A stretch of DNA of 64,000 bases from Sinosporangium siamense (GTDB taxonomy: Bacteria > Actinomycetota > Actinomycetes > Streptosporangiales > Streptosporangiaceae), in the NCBI RefSeq assembly GCF_016863435.1, contig NZ_BOOW01000022.1, positions 99,708-163,707 on the forward strand, written 5' to 3'. How positions within the stretch are numbered: the first letter of the stretch is position 1; every line of letters begins with the position of its first letter. The notes below the pieces were generated by a model. That model was not told where the DNA came from, did not search any database, and saw only the letters and a program-made list of their open reading frames with translations. The translations under genes were made by a program, and so were the position numbers. Below, in pieces: positions 24,114-34,672 of this stretch.

Positions 24114-24127
24114 GTCTATATATAGAC
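24114..24127. promoter_or_regulatory. 14-bp AT-rich palindrome GTCTATATATAGAC
   Basis: This perfect palindrome is flanked by TAGACA on the left and AGCCTA on the right, so GTAGACAGTCTATA and TATAGACAGCCTAC also form overlapping copies. It lies in the 93-bp divergent gap between two membrane-protein genes and overlaps the likely -10 regions. It resembles PadR/MarR/TetR operators; no cognate regulator is adjacent. Confidence 0.55.
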
Positions 24128-24189
24128 AGCCTACTTCCCCGTTCCACCGTGAGGTGGCGGCCGCCCGTCCGCGCAGCGACAATACGATC

Positions 24190-24777
24190 GTGAACGTGGC
24201 AAGGAAAGCTCCCCCGTGGGCGAGATGGCCGCTCTCCATGGCGCTACTCGGATGGTGCTTCTTGGCCATCTCCTACTACTTATGGCTGCCGATGTTCAGA
24301 GTGATCTGGCTGTTCAATTGGCTTGTCATCGGAGTGCTTTGGATTTGGGCCGTGCTGTGGACCTTCACCGCGGTGATCTCATATCTGTCGCTCAAGCTTC
24401 ACGGTCGCGCATGGTGCACGCTGGTCGCGGCGGTCGTCATCGGTGCCACCGTTTGGACGACCGACTGGGAAACCGTCTACATCGACAGCCAAATCTCGTG
24501 GCACCGCGATGAACTCGCCGCGCTCGTCGCCGCCCACAAGAGGGGTGAGACACTCACCGCGCCCTGGTGGATGGACTATCTATCGATAGACGGCGAGATA
24601 CGGCGGCAAGGGGCGATCCTCTATCTTCCGGTGTACGAAGACTGGCGGGCGGAAATCGGCCTGGGCATCGCTCATCTGCCGATGCGGCCGAACTCTAAAA
24701 CGACCGTGCAGACCGCTTCCGGTGATCTCGGACAACCGGTCCGTCATATCGGAGACGGCTGGTGGTGGGTGGAGTAG
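24190..24777 (+). CDS. Membrane protein with C-terminal soluble domain, unknown function
   Basis: A 195-residue protein starting at GTG 24190 (GTG 24196 is an alternative). Four hydrophobic stretches fill the first half (LSMALLGWCFLAISYYLWLP, FNWLVIGVLWIWAVLWTFTA, CTLVAAVVIGATVWTTDW). The second half is a Trp-rich soluble part (WWMDYLSIDGEIRRQGAILY, VRHIGDGWWWVE). The hydrophobic half plus extracytoplasmic tail suggests a small cell-envelope protein. Not recognised. Confidence 0.65.
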   Translation: MNVARKAPPWARWPLSMALLGWCFLAISYYLWLPMFRVIWLFNWLVIGVLWIWAVLWTFTAVISYLSLKLHGRAWCTLVAAVVIGATVWTTDWETVYIDSQISWHRDELAALVAAHKRGETLTAPWWMDYLSIDGEIRRQGAILYLPVYEDWRAEIGLGIAHLPMRPNSKTTVQTASGDLGQPVRHIGDGWWWVE

Positions 24778-24834
24778 CCCCGCTCCGTCACCTGTGCTCA
24801 TGCCTGAAGTCGACGAGCCGCTGCCGCCCGGAGC

Positions 24835-25632
24835 TCACCGGACGCGGTAGGCGACTCGGAGTTCGGTCAGGTAGCGCTTGGTGACACGGCCGCCATAGTG
24901 GTGGTCGATCAGAGAGCCGATGCACGTCAACATGCCGGTCCGTGCCTCAGGGGCAAGCACTCGGTTGGGGGAGTAGGTCCGCAGCATGTCGAGGTATTGG
25001 GTTGTGGAATACGACAGCTCCCACTCGTAGCGGCGGAAGACCGCCGGCCCGAAACGTGGCGAACGATCGACTTCGTCGCTGTCGACGGGGACGCAAGCGG
25101 GGCTGGGCAGGCGAAGTCCGGGAGGAGTGGACGGGTCGAATTTCTCGTGGCAGTGCTGCACCTCGGTGAAGAAGTCGGTGCTGCCACCGGCGATGTGGTG
25201 CGTGGAAACCGTCGCCAACGCGCCTCCCATGCGAAGAGCGTCGGCCGACTTCTCCATGCGCACCGCGGGGTCGAGCCAATGGAAGGCGGTCGCCGACAAC
25301 ACGGCGTCGAAAGGCCGTTCGGGGAGCGGCCATTCCTCAAAGACCGCCGTCACCACCTCGGCGGACGGGAATTCCGCGAGGTTGCGGCGGGCCAGGTCGG
25401 CCATGGCCGCGCCGAGCTCCACAGCGGTGATCCTGCATCCTCGCCGGGCCAGCGGAACTGTGGCCTGCCCGGTGCCGCAGCCGATTTCCAGCACCCGGGC
25501 TCCCGCCCGCATCCCTGCCAGACGGTCTAGGTCGTGATAGAGCTCCGGTGGATAACCAGGACGCGCCCGATCGTAGAGTTCGGCGTCTTCGGTGAAGGTC
25601 TCGCGCAACCTTTCGCGATCGCCGGGCTCCAT
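24835..25632 (-). CDS. Class I SAM-dependent methyltransferase
   Basis: A 265-residue enzyme. Residues 1-40 include FTEDAELYDRARPGYPPELY, then SAM motif I VLEIGCGTGQATVPLARRGC, acidic loop VELG, motif post-II PFDAVLSATAFHWLDP and HHIAGGSTDFF. The FHWLDP segment is characteristic of the UbiE/Methyltransf_11-like small-molecule group. Soluble. ATG 25632. Convergent with the membrane protein gene at 24190-24777. Substrate unknown. Confidence 0.9.
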   Translation of the reverse strand: MEPGDRERLRETFTEDAELYDRARPGYPPELYHDLDRLAGMRAGARVLEIGCGTGQATVPLARRGCRITAVELGAAMADLARRNLAEFPSAEVVTAVFEEWPLPERPFDAVLSATAFHWLDPAVRMEKSADALRMGGALATVSTHHIAGGSTDFFTEVQHCHEKFDPSTPPGLRLPSPACVPVDSDEVDRSPRFGPAVFRRYEWELSYSTTQYLDMLRTYSPNRVLAPEARTGMLTCIGSLIDHHYGGRVTKRYLTELRVAYRVR

Positions 25633-25679
25633 GGGGAAAGGCTACAACGGCCCCGGGAAGCGTTCGGAGAGGCAGGCGA

Positions 25680-26249
25680 TCAGCGCGGGGGGCGGAGCCC
25701 GGCGAGTGTGACCGCGACCAGCCGGCGAACCGCGGCCTTGGAGGGAAGGCTGCCGGCCGCGGTCAGGGCGTGGAGGCAGAAGGTGGCCAGCTCGCCGGCG
25801 GCGACGTCGTCACGCAGGCTGCCGGTCCGCGCGCCTTCGGCCAGCAGGTCGCAGACGAAATCGTGAAGCTGACGTTGCGCCCTGGCGACGTGATCACCTC
25901 GGTGCAGAAGCGCGACGAGCTGCGTGTCGTGGTGCTCGTGGTTGATGAAGGCGTAAGCCGTGAGCACGGCTTCCAACCGGGCACTCACGTCGCCCGAGTG
26001 GTCTCTGATCTTGGCGAGATGCTCCAGATGGACGTTGACCTGACGCTCGTGCCAGGCGGCCAGAATGGATTCGACATCGGGGAAGTATTTGTAAAGCGTG
26101 GCGCGCCCGATGCCGGTCTCCTTGGCGATCTGCGTCATCGTGACCGACGCGAGCCCGTGCGCTGCGACCAGTGCCGCCGTGGTGTCAAGGGTCGCGTTGC
26201 GCACCGCGCGACGATGCTCCTCGATCGTGTCGGTCCAAACCTTCGGCAC
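25680..26249 (-). CDS. TetR-family regulator
   Basis: A 189-residue repressor read from GTG 26249 (VPKVWTDTIEEHRRAVRNAT). HTH: AALVAAHGLASVTMTQIAKE, TGIGRATLYKYFPDVESILA. C-terminal domain: FINHEHHDTQLVALLHRGDH and GELATFCLHALTAAGSLPSK. The frame stays open to 26324, but those residues lack family similarity. It is 47 bp upstream of the methyltransferase on the same strand and may regulate it. Confidence 0.88.
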   Translation of the reverse strand: MPKVWTDTIEEHRRAVRNATLDTTAALVAAHGLASVTMTQIAKETGIGRATLYKYFPDVESILAAWHERQVNVHLEHLAKIRDHSGDVSARLEAVLTAYAFINHEHHDTQLVALLHRGDHVARAQRQLHDFVCDLLAEGARTGSLRDDVAAGELATFCLHALTAAGSLPSKAAVRRLVAVTLAGLRPPR

Positions 26250-26459
26250 TAACGCATTATATGGCACTGCCTCTCGAAAACAGGTTGAAGTCTCAGTGAC
26301 AGTACGTCTTAATAAAGCTCCCACGCCGCCCTTCGAGCCCGCTGCGAACCATGCCGCCGACTCAGGGGAGGATTCTCATGTGGCGATGAAGGACCACCCT
26401 CTTCATCCCGAGCGTTTGCTGATTTACAAGACACGACCCTGCGGCGACCGGAGGCCCCC

Positions 26460-26864
26460 GTGACGGCATGGAAGATTGAACGCGTTGAAGGCGGCGACCT
26501 TGAGGTCGACGAGGTTCTCGCCCTCTATCACGCCTCCGGGCTCGGCGAACGCCGCCCCGTCGGGGATGTCACCCGCTTCACCTCGATGATCCGCAACGCC
26601 AATCTCATCGTGACATGCCGGATCGACGGCGAACTGGTAGGCATCGCCAGGAGCATCTCCGACTTCTGCTACACGACCTATCTATCCGACCTCGCCGTCA
26701 GCCGTGATCATCAGCGGGCGGGAATCGGCCGCGCCCTCATCGAGGCGACGCAACGCGAGGCCCCGCAGGCCAAGATCGTGCTGCTGGCGGCGCCGGCGGC
26801 CACGGACTATTACCCGCACATCGGCTTCGCCCAGCACCACTCCGCGTGGACGCTCGCGCCCTGA
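26460..26864 (+). CDS. GNAT-family N-acetyltransferase
   Basis: A 134-residue acetyltransferase: DEVLALYHASGLGERRPVGD, LIVTCRIDGELVGIARSISD, YLSDLAVSRDHQRAGIGRAL (acetyl-CoA loop HQRAGIG), LLAAPAATDYYPHIGFAQHH. GTG 26460 is preceded by GGAGG. The GFAQHHSAW end is typical of the GNAT subfamily that ends close to motif B. It stands alone. Acceptor unknown. Confidence 0.9.
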   Translation: MTAWKIERVEGGDLEVDEVLALYHASGLGERRPVGDVTRFTSMIRNANLIVTCRIDGELVGIARSISDFCYTTYLSDLAVSRDHQRAGIGRALIEATQREAPQAKIVLLAAPAATDYYPHIGFAQHHSAWTLAP

Positions 26865-27057
26865 ACCAAAACGCGCCGTGAACGCTCGCCCCGCGACAGG
26901 GGCGGGCGTGGCACGCGCCGCACCAGCCGGACTCTCCGACAACACACGGGGCCTCGGCAAGCCGACGACATATCAGACAAATCACAATAAAGCAGACACA
27001 GGGCGAGGTGGGGCGCTGACGGCGTAAAACGTCCCCGCCCCAACGTACGATGCGCAT

Positions 27058-27507
<450 letters not shown>

Positions 27508-27512
27508 CCGCC

Positions 27513-27926
27513 ATGAACAACGTCACCATTTACTCCACCTTCCTCCCCCACGACGACCCCGACGCATCTTTGGCCTTCTATCGCGACACTCTCGGCTTCG
27601 AGGTGCGCAACGACGTCGGATACGGCGGGATGCGGTGGATCACCGTCGGCCCCCACAACCAGCCCGGCACCTCCATCGTCCTGCATCCGCCGGCCGCCGA
27701 CCCCGCCGTCACCGAGGACGAGCGCCGCGTCATCGCCGAGATGATGGCCAAGGGCACTTACGCCAGCATCGTCCTGGCCAGCACCGACGTCGACGGCACC
27801 TTCGAGCGCCTGCAGGCCAAGGGCGCCGAAGTCGTTCAAGAGCCGACCGACCAGCCCTACGGCATTCGCGACTGCGCCTTCCGCGACCCGTCGGGCAACA
27901 TGATCCGCATCAACCAGCAGCCCTGA
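27513..27926 (+). CDS. VOC-family (glyoxalase-like) protein
   Basis: A 137-residue protein: TIYSTFLPHDDPDASLAFYR, DTLGFEVRNDVGYGGMRWIT, TSIVLHPPAADPAVTEDERR, YASIVLASTDVDGTFERLQA, IRDCAFRDPSGNMIRINQQ. The final DCAFRDPSGNMIRI strand carries the usual metal-binding position. It forms a two-gene operon with the AraC regulator. A role as glyoxalase, dioxygenase or drug-binding protein cannot be separated from sequence. Confidence 0.9.
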   Translation: MNNVTIYSTFLPHDDPDASLAFYRDTLGFEVRNDVGYGGMRWITVGPHNQPGTSIVLHPPAADPAVTEDERRVIAEMMAKGTYASIVLASTDVDGTFERLQAKGAEVVQEPTDQPYGIRDCAFRDPSGNMIRINQQP

Positions 27927-28084
27927 GCGGCGGGCCAACCCCCCAGCGCCTGCATGCCTCAAAAGTCCAAGGTCGAGATCACCGACCAGCCTGCGGTACG
28001 GAGCACCGCATCCGCCCCCCTTCAGCTGCCCAAGCCGGCCCCCTCAAGATCGACAGAATCGGGTTGATCCGGTTCAACGCGGCC

Positions 28085-28138
28085 TGAAGGGGCCACGCCA
28101 CACCAAGCACATCGGCGTGAAGGGACCACGCCACACCA
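28085..28138 (+). repeat. 21-bp direct repeats, 33-bp spacing
   Basis: TGAAGGGGCCACGCCACACC at 28085 recurs with one change at 28118 (TGAAGGGACCACGCCACACC). They lie in the 531-bp gap 27927-28457 upstream of the UvrA-like gene. No gene, leader peptide or clear terminator could be supported elsewhere in that gap. Confidence 0.5.
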
Positions 28139-28457
28139 CGCCAACCGGCATGGCTCGTGTGCGCCGGCTTCGCCGTACCGCCCGGTGCGTAGTCCCCGCC
28201 GTGTCGAGATCCGGCGGACAGGACACCCGGCGCGAAGACCATTGGCCGCCTGCGGACTTCACGCCGGGCGTGGCTTCTGCCGCGTCCGGCGTCGGTCTCG
28301 TAACGACACCACTGATCAGGTAAACAGTGACCGTTGCCCCGACCCCGTTTAACGGCAAATATTCGGACAAACGGACATAAACTACTCGGGTCCAGCCAGG
28401 CGACGCCGACGGAGGCCGTGAAGGCGGCCCCGCCGTACAGATGGAGACACGATAACC

Positions 28458-30836
<2,379 letters not shown>

Positions 30837-30850
30837 GACCCTCACGGTCG

Positions 30851-30880
30851 GCGTGGGACAAGTTCCGGCTCGTCCCACGC
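30851..30880 (+). terminator. Perfect stem-loop after the UvrA-like gene
   Basis: GCGTGGGAC (30851-30859) pairs exactly with GTCCCACGC (30872-30880) across a 12-nt loop, beginning 15 bp after the stop. There is no T-run, as is usual for actinomycete stems. Confidence 0.6.
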
Positions 30881-31017
30881 TGTCGGCTTCGCCGTACGGC
30901 GCAAACCGGCATTCGCTTCTTGCACAGCCCGAGCGCGCATTTGTACACTCTACGGCGCCAAATCGCTCGCTATGATCCGCTTCTCGTTGGGTTGTCCGGG
31001 TCAGGCATCATCTCTGC

Positions 31018-31347
31018 ATGGAACTGATTGACGCGGGCATTTTCGCCAGCCCCGACGGCAAGGCGAACTACTCCGAGCACCTCCGCGTGCCGGCGATGAG
31101 CCTGGGAACCTACTCGATCCCCGCCGGCGCGACGGACCCTCAGCAACCGCACACCGAAGACGAGATCTACGTGGTCGTGTCAGGAAAGTCCTCCTTCACC
31201 TCAGGAGGGCGCTGTGTGACTGTCGGGCCAGGCACCACCCTGTTCGTTCCCGCGCATGAAGAGCACCGTTTCCACGACGTGACCGAAGACCTCACCGTCC
31301 TGGTGTTCTTCGCTCCGGCCGAAGGGTCACTCGGCACCAAAGGATGA
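31018..31347 (+). CDS. Cupin-domain protein
   Basis: A 109-residue single-domain cupin: MSLGTYSIPAGATDPQQPHT, EDEIYVVVSGKSSFTSGGRC, TLFVPAHEEHRFHDVTEDLT, VLVFFAPAEG. Motif 1 residues (PHTEDEIYVVVSG) and motif 2 (HRFHD) preserve His/Glu metal ligands. Probably a small metal-binding enzyme or sensor with no firm substrate. Ribosome site weak. Confidence 0.9.
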   Translation: MELIDAGIFASPDGKANYSEHLRVPAMSLGTYSIPAGATDPQQPHTEDEIYVVVSGKSSFTSGGRCVTVGPGTTLFVPAHEEHRFHDVTEDLTVLVFFAPAEGSLGTKG

Positions 31348-31412
31348 GTTCCGGCTATACCCCCCAGAGGTTGCTCAGACTGGACAACTCATGACAGGCT
31401 AGGAGTCAGGAG

Positions 31413-31429
31413 GTACCCCACCGGGGTAT
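31413..31429. promoter_or_regulatory. CsoR-type copper operator
   Basis: GTACCCCACCGGGGTAT is a G/C-tract dyad (TACCCC-N3-GGGGTA) like the CsoR operators before copper genes in actinobacteria. A partial copy, TATACCCCCCAGAGG, lies at 31356-31370. It is 20 bp before the copZ start, so copper derepression of copZ is expected; no csoR gene lies in the window. Confidence 0.7.
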
Positions 31430-31449
31430 GTGACGAGGAGGCCGGAAAG

Positions 31450-31668
31450 ATGACCACCACCACCTACAAGGTCGAGGGCATGACCTGCGGACACTGCGTG
31501 TCTTCCGTGACCGAAGAGGTGACCGGAGTGGCCGGAGTGACGGGCGTCGACGTCGACCTCGCGACGGGTGCCGTCAAGGTGACCAGCAGCGAGCCCCTCG
31601 ACGACGCCGTGATCGGCGCCGCGGTCAAGGAGGCCGGCTACACGATGGCCGGCCGCGTCGAGGGCTGA
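31450..31668 (+). CDS. copZ: Copper chaperone (CopZ-type HMA domain)
   Basis: A 72-residue ferredoxin-fold protein: TYKVEGMTCGHCVSSVTEEV with the CxxC copper site, then VDVDLATGAVKVTSSEPLDD and IKEAGY-like VKEAGYTM. It carries Cu(I) in the cytoplasm to a P-type ATPase. The CsoR-type operator upstream fits. Downstream only the tail of such an ATPase remains, so the working pump must be elsewhere in the genome. Confidence 0.93.
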   Translation: MTTTTYKVEGMTCGHCVSSVTEEVTGVAGVTGVDVDLATGAVKVTSSEPLDDAVIGAAVKEAGYTMAGRVEG

Positions 31669-31731
31669 CGCCCGATCAACCATAGCGACTCCGGGCCGCG
31701 CACCATGTGAAGAGGCCAGGAGGGAAGTACG

Positions 31732-31881
31732 GTGACCACCATCACAAGAGCGACGCCCTTCGCCTACAACATCGCGGCGGGCCTGCTCACCCCGATGATC
31801 GCGGGGGCGGCGATGGCCTTCTCCTCGGTCTTCGTAGTGACCAACTCGCTGCGGCTCCGCCGGTTCAGGTCACTCGCTTAG
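31732..31881 (+). pseudogene. CopA-type P-ATPase C-terminal remnant
   Basis: A 49-codon frame from GTG 31732 (behind AGGAGGG) reads [20 protein letters not shown], then [16 protein letters not shown]. This is the last transmembrane pair of copper-translocating P-type ATPases (AYN...[26 protein letters not shown]). The loop between AYN and the next helix is shortened and the rest of the enzyme is gone. The intact ribosome site suggests either a recent deletion or a retained mini-protein. Confidence 0.75.
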
Positions 31882-31938
31882 GCGATGACAGCGTACGGCA
31901 CAGGCCAGATCCGGCCCGTGCCGTACGCTGCGAGGGTT

Positions 31939-32136
31939 TCAGTCGTCGGTCACGGTGATGACCTGACAGGGGCAGAAAGACACGGCTTTGCGTGCCGCGC
32001 TGTGCAGCTCCTCGGGAGGCTCCGCCTCCAGCAAAATGACGCGGCCGTCTTCCTCGTCTTGGTCGAACAGCGCAGGCGCAGTCAGCACACACATGCCCGA
32101 ACTACAGCAGCGCTCCCGATCGACTGATACCTTCAC
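31939..32136 (-). CDS. 3Fe-4S ferredoxin partner of the P450
   Basis: A 65-residue ferredoxin: VKVSVDRERCCSSGMCVLTA, APALFDQDEEDGRVIL, CP-containing end AVSFCPCQVITV. The Cys pattern C-x5-C...C-P (the middle cluster Cys of a 4Fe site is replaced by Ser/Gly) fits P450-dedicated 3Fe-4S ferredoxins. GTG 32136 overlaps the P450 stop (GTGA), and its AAGGAGG lies within the P450 coding end, so production is coupled. It supplies electrons to the P450. Confidence 0.92.
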   Translation of the reverse strand: MKVSVDRERCCSSGMCVLTAPALFDQDEEDGRVILLEAEPPEELHSAARKAVSFCPCQVITVTDD

Positions 32137-33347
32137 TGTTTCACCTCCTTCCACGTCACTGGCAGCTTGTGCACACCATAGATCGCCATATCACTACGCA
32201 TGGGCACTTCATCTGCCGGGATTGCGAGCCGCAGGTCGGGGAATCGTTCGAACAACGCCCGGTATCCGATGCGCATTTCGATCCTCGCGAGTTGCTGACC
32301 GAGACATTGGTGCACGCCGTGGCCGAAGGCGAGGTGTCCGTTGTTTGGACGTGTGATGTCGAGCGTGTCGGCGTGTTCGAATCGCTCGGGGTCGCGGTTG
32401 GCGGCCTGAACGGCGAGGATGACGTTCTCACCTTTGGCGATGTGATGTCCGTCGATGTCGACGTCCTCCAAGGCCGCGCGCTGGATTCCGATCTGGAAGA
32501 TGGACGCATAGCGCAGCATCTCCTCGACCGCCCCTTCGATCTGCGAGGGATTCTCACGCAGCGCGGCGAGCTGGGCGGGGTTGGTGAGCAGGGCAAAACT
32601 CCCGAGGGCCAGCATGTTGGCTGTGGTCTCGTGCCCGGCGACCAGGAGCAGGAAGGCGATCCTGACGAGTTCGCCCTGGTCCAGCTCGCCGGTCTCGATC
32701 AGGCCGCTCAGCAGATCGTCACCCGGGGAGGCGGCCTTGCTTCGCACTAGTTCGTCGAGATAGCCGGTGATCCCGGCCATCGCGGCATTGACCTCGTCCA
32801 GGCTGCTTTCCAGGCGCAGCAGCGTCGCCGTATGGCGCTGGAACACCTCCCGGTCGGAGTACGGCACGCCTAGCAGTTCGCAGATCACCAGGGAGGGGAT
32901 CGGCAGCGCGAACTCGTGCACCAGGTCGGCGGGCGGCCCCTGCTCCGCGATAGCGTCGAGGCGGTCGGCCGCGATGCGTTCGATCCTGGGGATGAGCCTG
33001 TTCATGTGGCGCACGGTGAACTGCCCGGTCAGCAGCCGCCGGTATCGCGTGTGCTCCGGGGGGTCCATGCGCAGGAACATGCCCGGCTCGGCGGGTGGCA
33101 GCAGGCCCTTTTCCACCATGCGGTGCTCGATCGGCGCGTGGCGCAACTCCTGGCGGGCGCTGAAGCGGGGGTCGGCCAGTACGGCACGGACCAGGTGATA
33201 GCCGGTGATCAACCAGCCCATGTGCCCGTCGGGGAAACGTACGGGGGTGATCGCCCGGGCCTCCGCCTGCTCGATGAGCTCGGGTGGGGGATCGAACGGG
33301 CAGGTGCGTGGAGAGAGGGTGATGGCGCTCGACAAGGTCTCTGTCAT
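32133..33347 (-). CDS. Cytochrome P450 (CYP105/107-like class I)
   Basis: A 404-residue soluble monooxygenase. I-helix LLVAGHETTANMLA with the acid-Thr pair, K-helix ExxR in EEMLRY, and haem loop FGHGVHQCLGQQLARIEM. N-terminal part FPDGHMGWLITGYHLVRAVL and DPRFSARQELRH are standard for actinomycete class I P450s. ATG 33347 follows GAGGAG. Immediate coupling to a ferredoxin gene defines the redox partner. No biosynthetic cluster surrounds it, so a detoxifying or tailoring role is open. An inverted repeat lies upstream at 33441-33460. Confidence 0.94.
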   Translation of the reverse strand: MTETLSSAITLSPRTCPFDPPPELIEQAEARAITPVRFPDGHMGWLITGYHLVRAVLADPRFSARQELRHAPIEHRMVEKGLLPPAEPGMFLRMDPPEHTRYRRLLTGQFTVRHMNRLIPRIERIAADRLDAIAEQGPPADLVHEFALPIPSLVICELLGVPYSDREVFQRHTATLLRLESSLDEVNAAMAGITGYLDELVRSKAASPGDDLLSGLIETGELDQGELVRIAFLLLVAGHETTANMLALGSFALLTNPAQLAALRENPSQIEGAVEEMLRYASIFQIGIQRAALEDVDIDGHHIAKGENVILAVQAANRDPERFEHADTLDITRPNNGHLAFGHGVHQCLGQQLARIEMRIGYRALFERFPDLRLAIPADEVPMRSDMAIYGVHKLPVTWKEVKQ

Positions 33348-33440
33348 CGGGATGCTCCTCGCGGTGGTGCCGTGGTCGTGCTTGCGGTTGACCAGGCGGT
33401 ACACGGAATCCGCGCTTCGCCGTACCTTCACGCTACAGTG

Positions 33441-33460
33441 ACTTCACAAGGTCGTGAAGT
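33441..33460. promoter_or_regulatory. Inverted repeat in the P450 promoter
   Basis: ACTTCAC-N6-GTGAAGT, a perfect 7-6-7 dyad. On the minus strand it overlaps a plausible -35 (TTCACG), with -10 TAGCGT 17 bp further. Another CTTCAC lies at 33426-33431. It is a probable repressor operator; the P450 regulator is not adjacent. Confidence 0.55.
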
Positions 33461-33543
33461 AAAATAACTCTATAAATCTCCCGCCCCCACTCTCATCTTC
33501 AGGATGCATCCGGTATCCGCCGATAGGCGACCCCTGATATGGC

Positions 33544-33576
33544 AAAACGCCCCTCCGGCCGGCGAAAGGGCGTTTT
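33544..33576 (-). terminator. Bidirectional rho-independent terminator
   Basis: AAAACGCCC (33544-33552) pairs with GGGCGTTTT (33568-33576), giving U-tracts in both directions. On the minus strand it ends the methyltransferase transcript, 11 bp after its stop. Confidence 0.75.
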
Positions 33577-33586
33577 TTCGCAAGGG

Positions 33587-34399
33587 TTATGGCTTGCGGG
33601 CCACGCCCGCGTAGTACCAGACGCTGTTGGGGTCGTCCGCCGGCCACTCGTTGGCTTCACCCGGATGCCAGGACAACACCGGCACAACCCCCGGAGAGAC
33701 CACCTCAAGGCCGGCAAAGAACTTCTCCACCTCGGCCTTGGTCCGGGGAACGAGCTTGATCCCGGCCTGAGTGGCAGCCGCCACCGCCGCGCCGGTGGAC
33801 TCCGGATCGAAGTCTGCCGTTGGGTGCGTGATCGTCAGATAACTGCCCGATGGGAGGGCGTCGAGCAGAGTGCGGACCAGGGTGTACGGATCGTCCTCGT
33901 TGTCGAAGTACATCAGGATCGCCACCAGCATCAGCGCGACCGGCCGGTCGAGGTCGAGGATCTTCTCCAGCGTCGGGTGCGCCAAGATCGCCTCCGGCTC
34001 GCGGAGGTCGGCCATGATGAACTCGGTCCGCCCCTCAGGCCGGCTCGCCATGAGCGCTCGCGCATGCGCCAGCACAATCGGGTCGTGGTCGACGTAAAGC
34101 ACCCGGGACTCGGGGGCGATGCTCTGTGAGACATCGTGAATGTTGCCCGCTGTCGGGATGCCGGTGCCAATGTCGAGGAATTGCCGAATGCCTGCCTTCT
34201 GGGTCAAGTAGCGGACGGCGCGCCCGAGAAGGTCACGGTTGGCGCGTGCCATGACCGGCAACGTGGGGATCGCCTGCACCATCGCATCCCCCAGCGCACG
34301 GTCGGCGGCGAAGTTGTCCTTGCCGCCGAGCCAGTAGTCATAGACCCGGGCGGAGTGGGCGATGGAGGTGTTGATCTGGGGCGTTGGATCCGAAGACAT
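33587..34399 (-). CDS. SAM-dependent methyltransferase, DUF574 (Methyltransf_19) family
   Basis: A 270-residue protein of a family expanded in actinomycetes: INTSIAHSARVYDYWLGGKD, NFAADRALGDAMVQAIP, NRDLLGRAVRYLTQKAGIRQ, FLDIGTGIPTAGNIHDVSQS (SAM motif I), VLYVDHDPIVLAHARALMAS, DLDRPVALMLVAILMYFDNE. Members bind SAM; substrates are mostly unknown. ATG 34399 is preceded by AAGGAATC. Monocistronic with its own terminator. Confidence 0.93.
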   Translation of the reverse strand: MSSDPTPQINTSIAHSARVYDYWLGGKDNFAADRALGDAMVQAIPTLPVMARANRDLLGRAVRYLTQKAGIRQFLDIGTGIPTAGNIHDVSQSIAPESRVLYVDHDPIVLAHARALMASRPEGRTEFIMADLREPEAILAHPTLEKILDLDRPVALMLVAILMYFDNEDDPYTLVRTLLDALPSGSYLTITHPTADFDPESTGAAVAAATQAGIKLVPRTKAEVEKFFAGLEVVSPGVVPVLSWHPGEANEWPADDPNSVWYYAGVARKP

Positions 34400-34672
34400 G
34401 GCCAGATTCCTTAGATTGTGGGGGCCGCACCCCGCATCCTAACTTCGATCATCATCCCCGCACAGGGACAAGCAGCCAGGAGCGGGACAGCCCCCCACTT
34501 GGACCTCTCAAGCCCGCATTTCCGCAGGTGAGTAGGTCTTTACGACGGTCCGGTCATATAGCCGAATAACGCCACCCCGGAACCTCAACGCCGCCCTGAT
34601 CACCCCAGGCGGCACCATGGTCGCCACGCGGGCGATTTGCCACCGTCGACGCCGCCTGCGCCGCTCTCGGCG

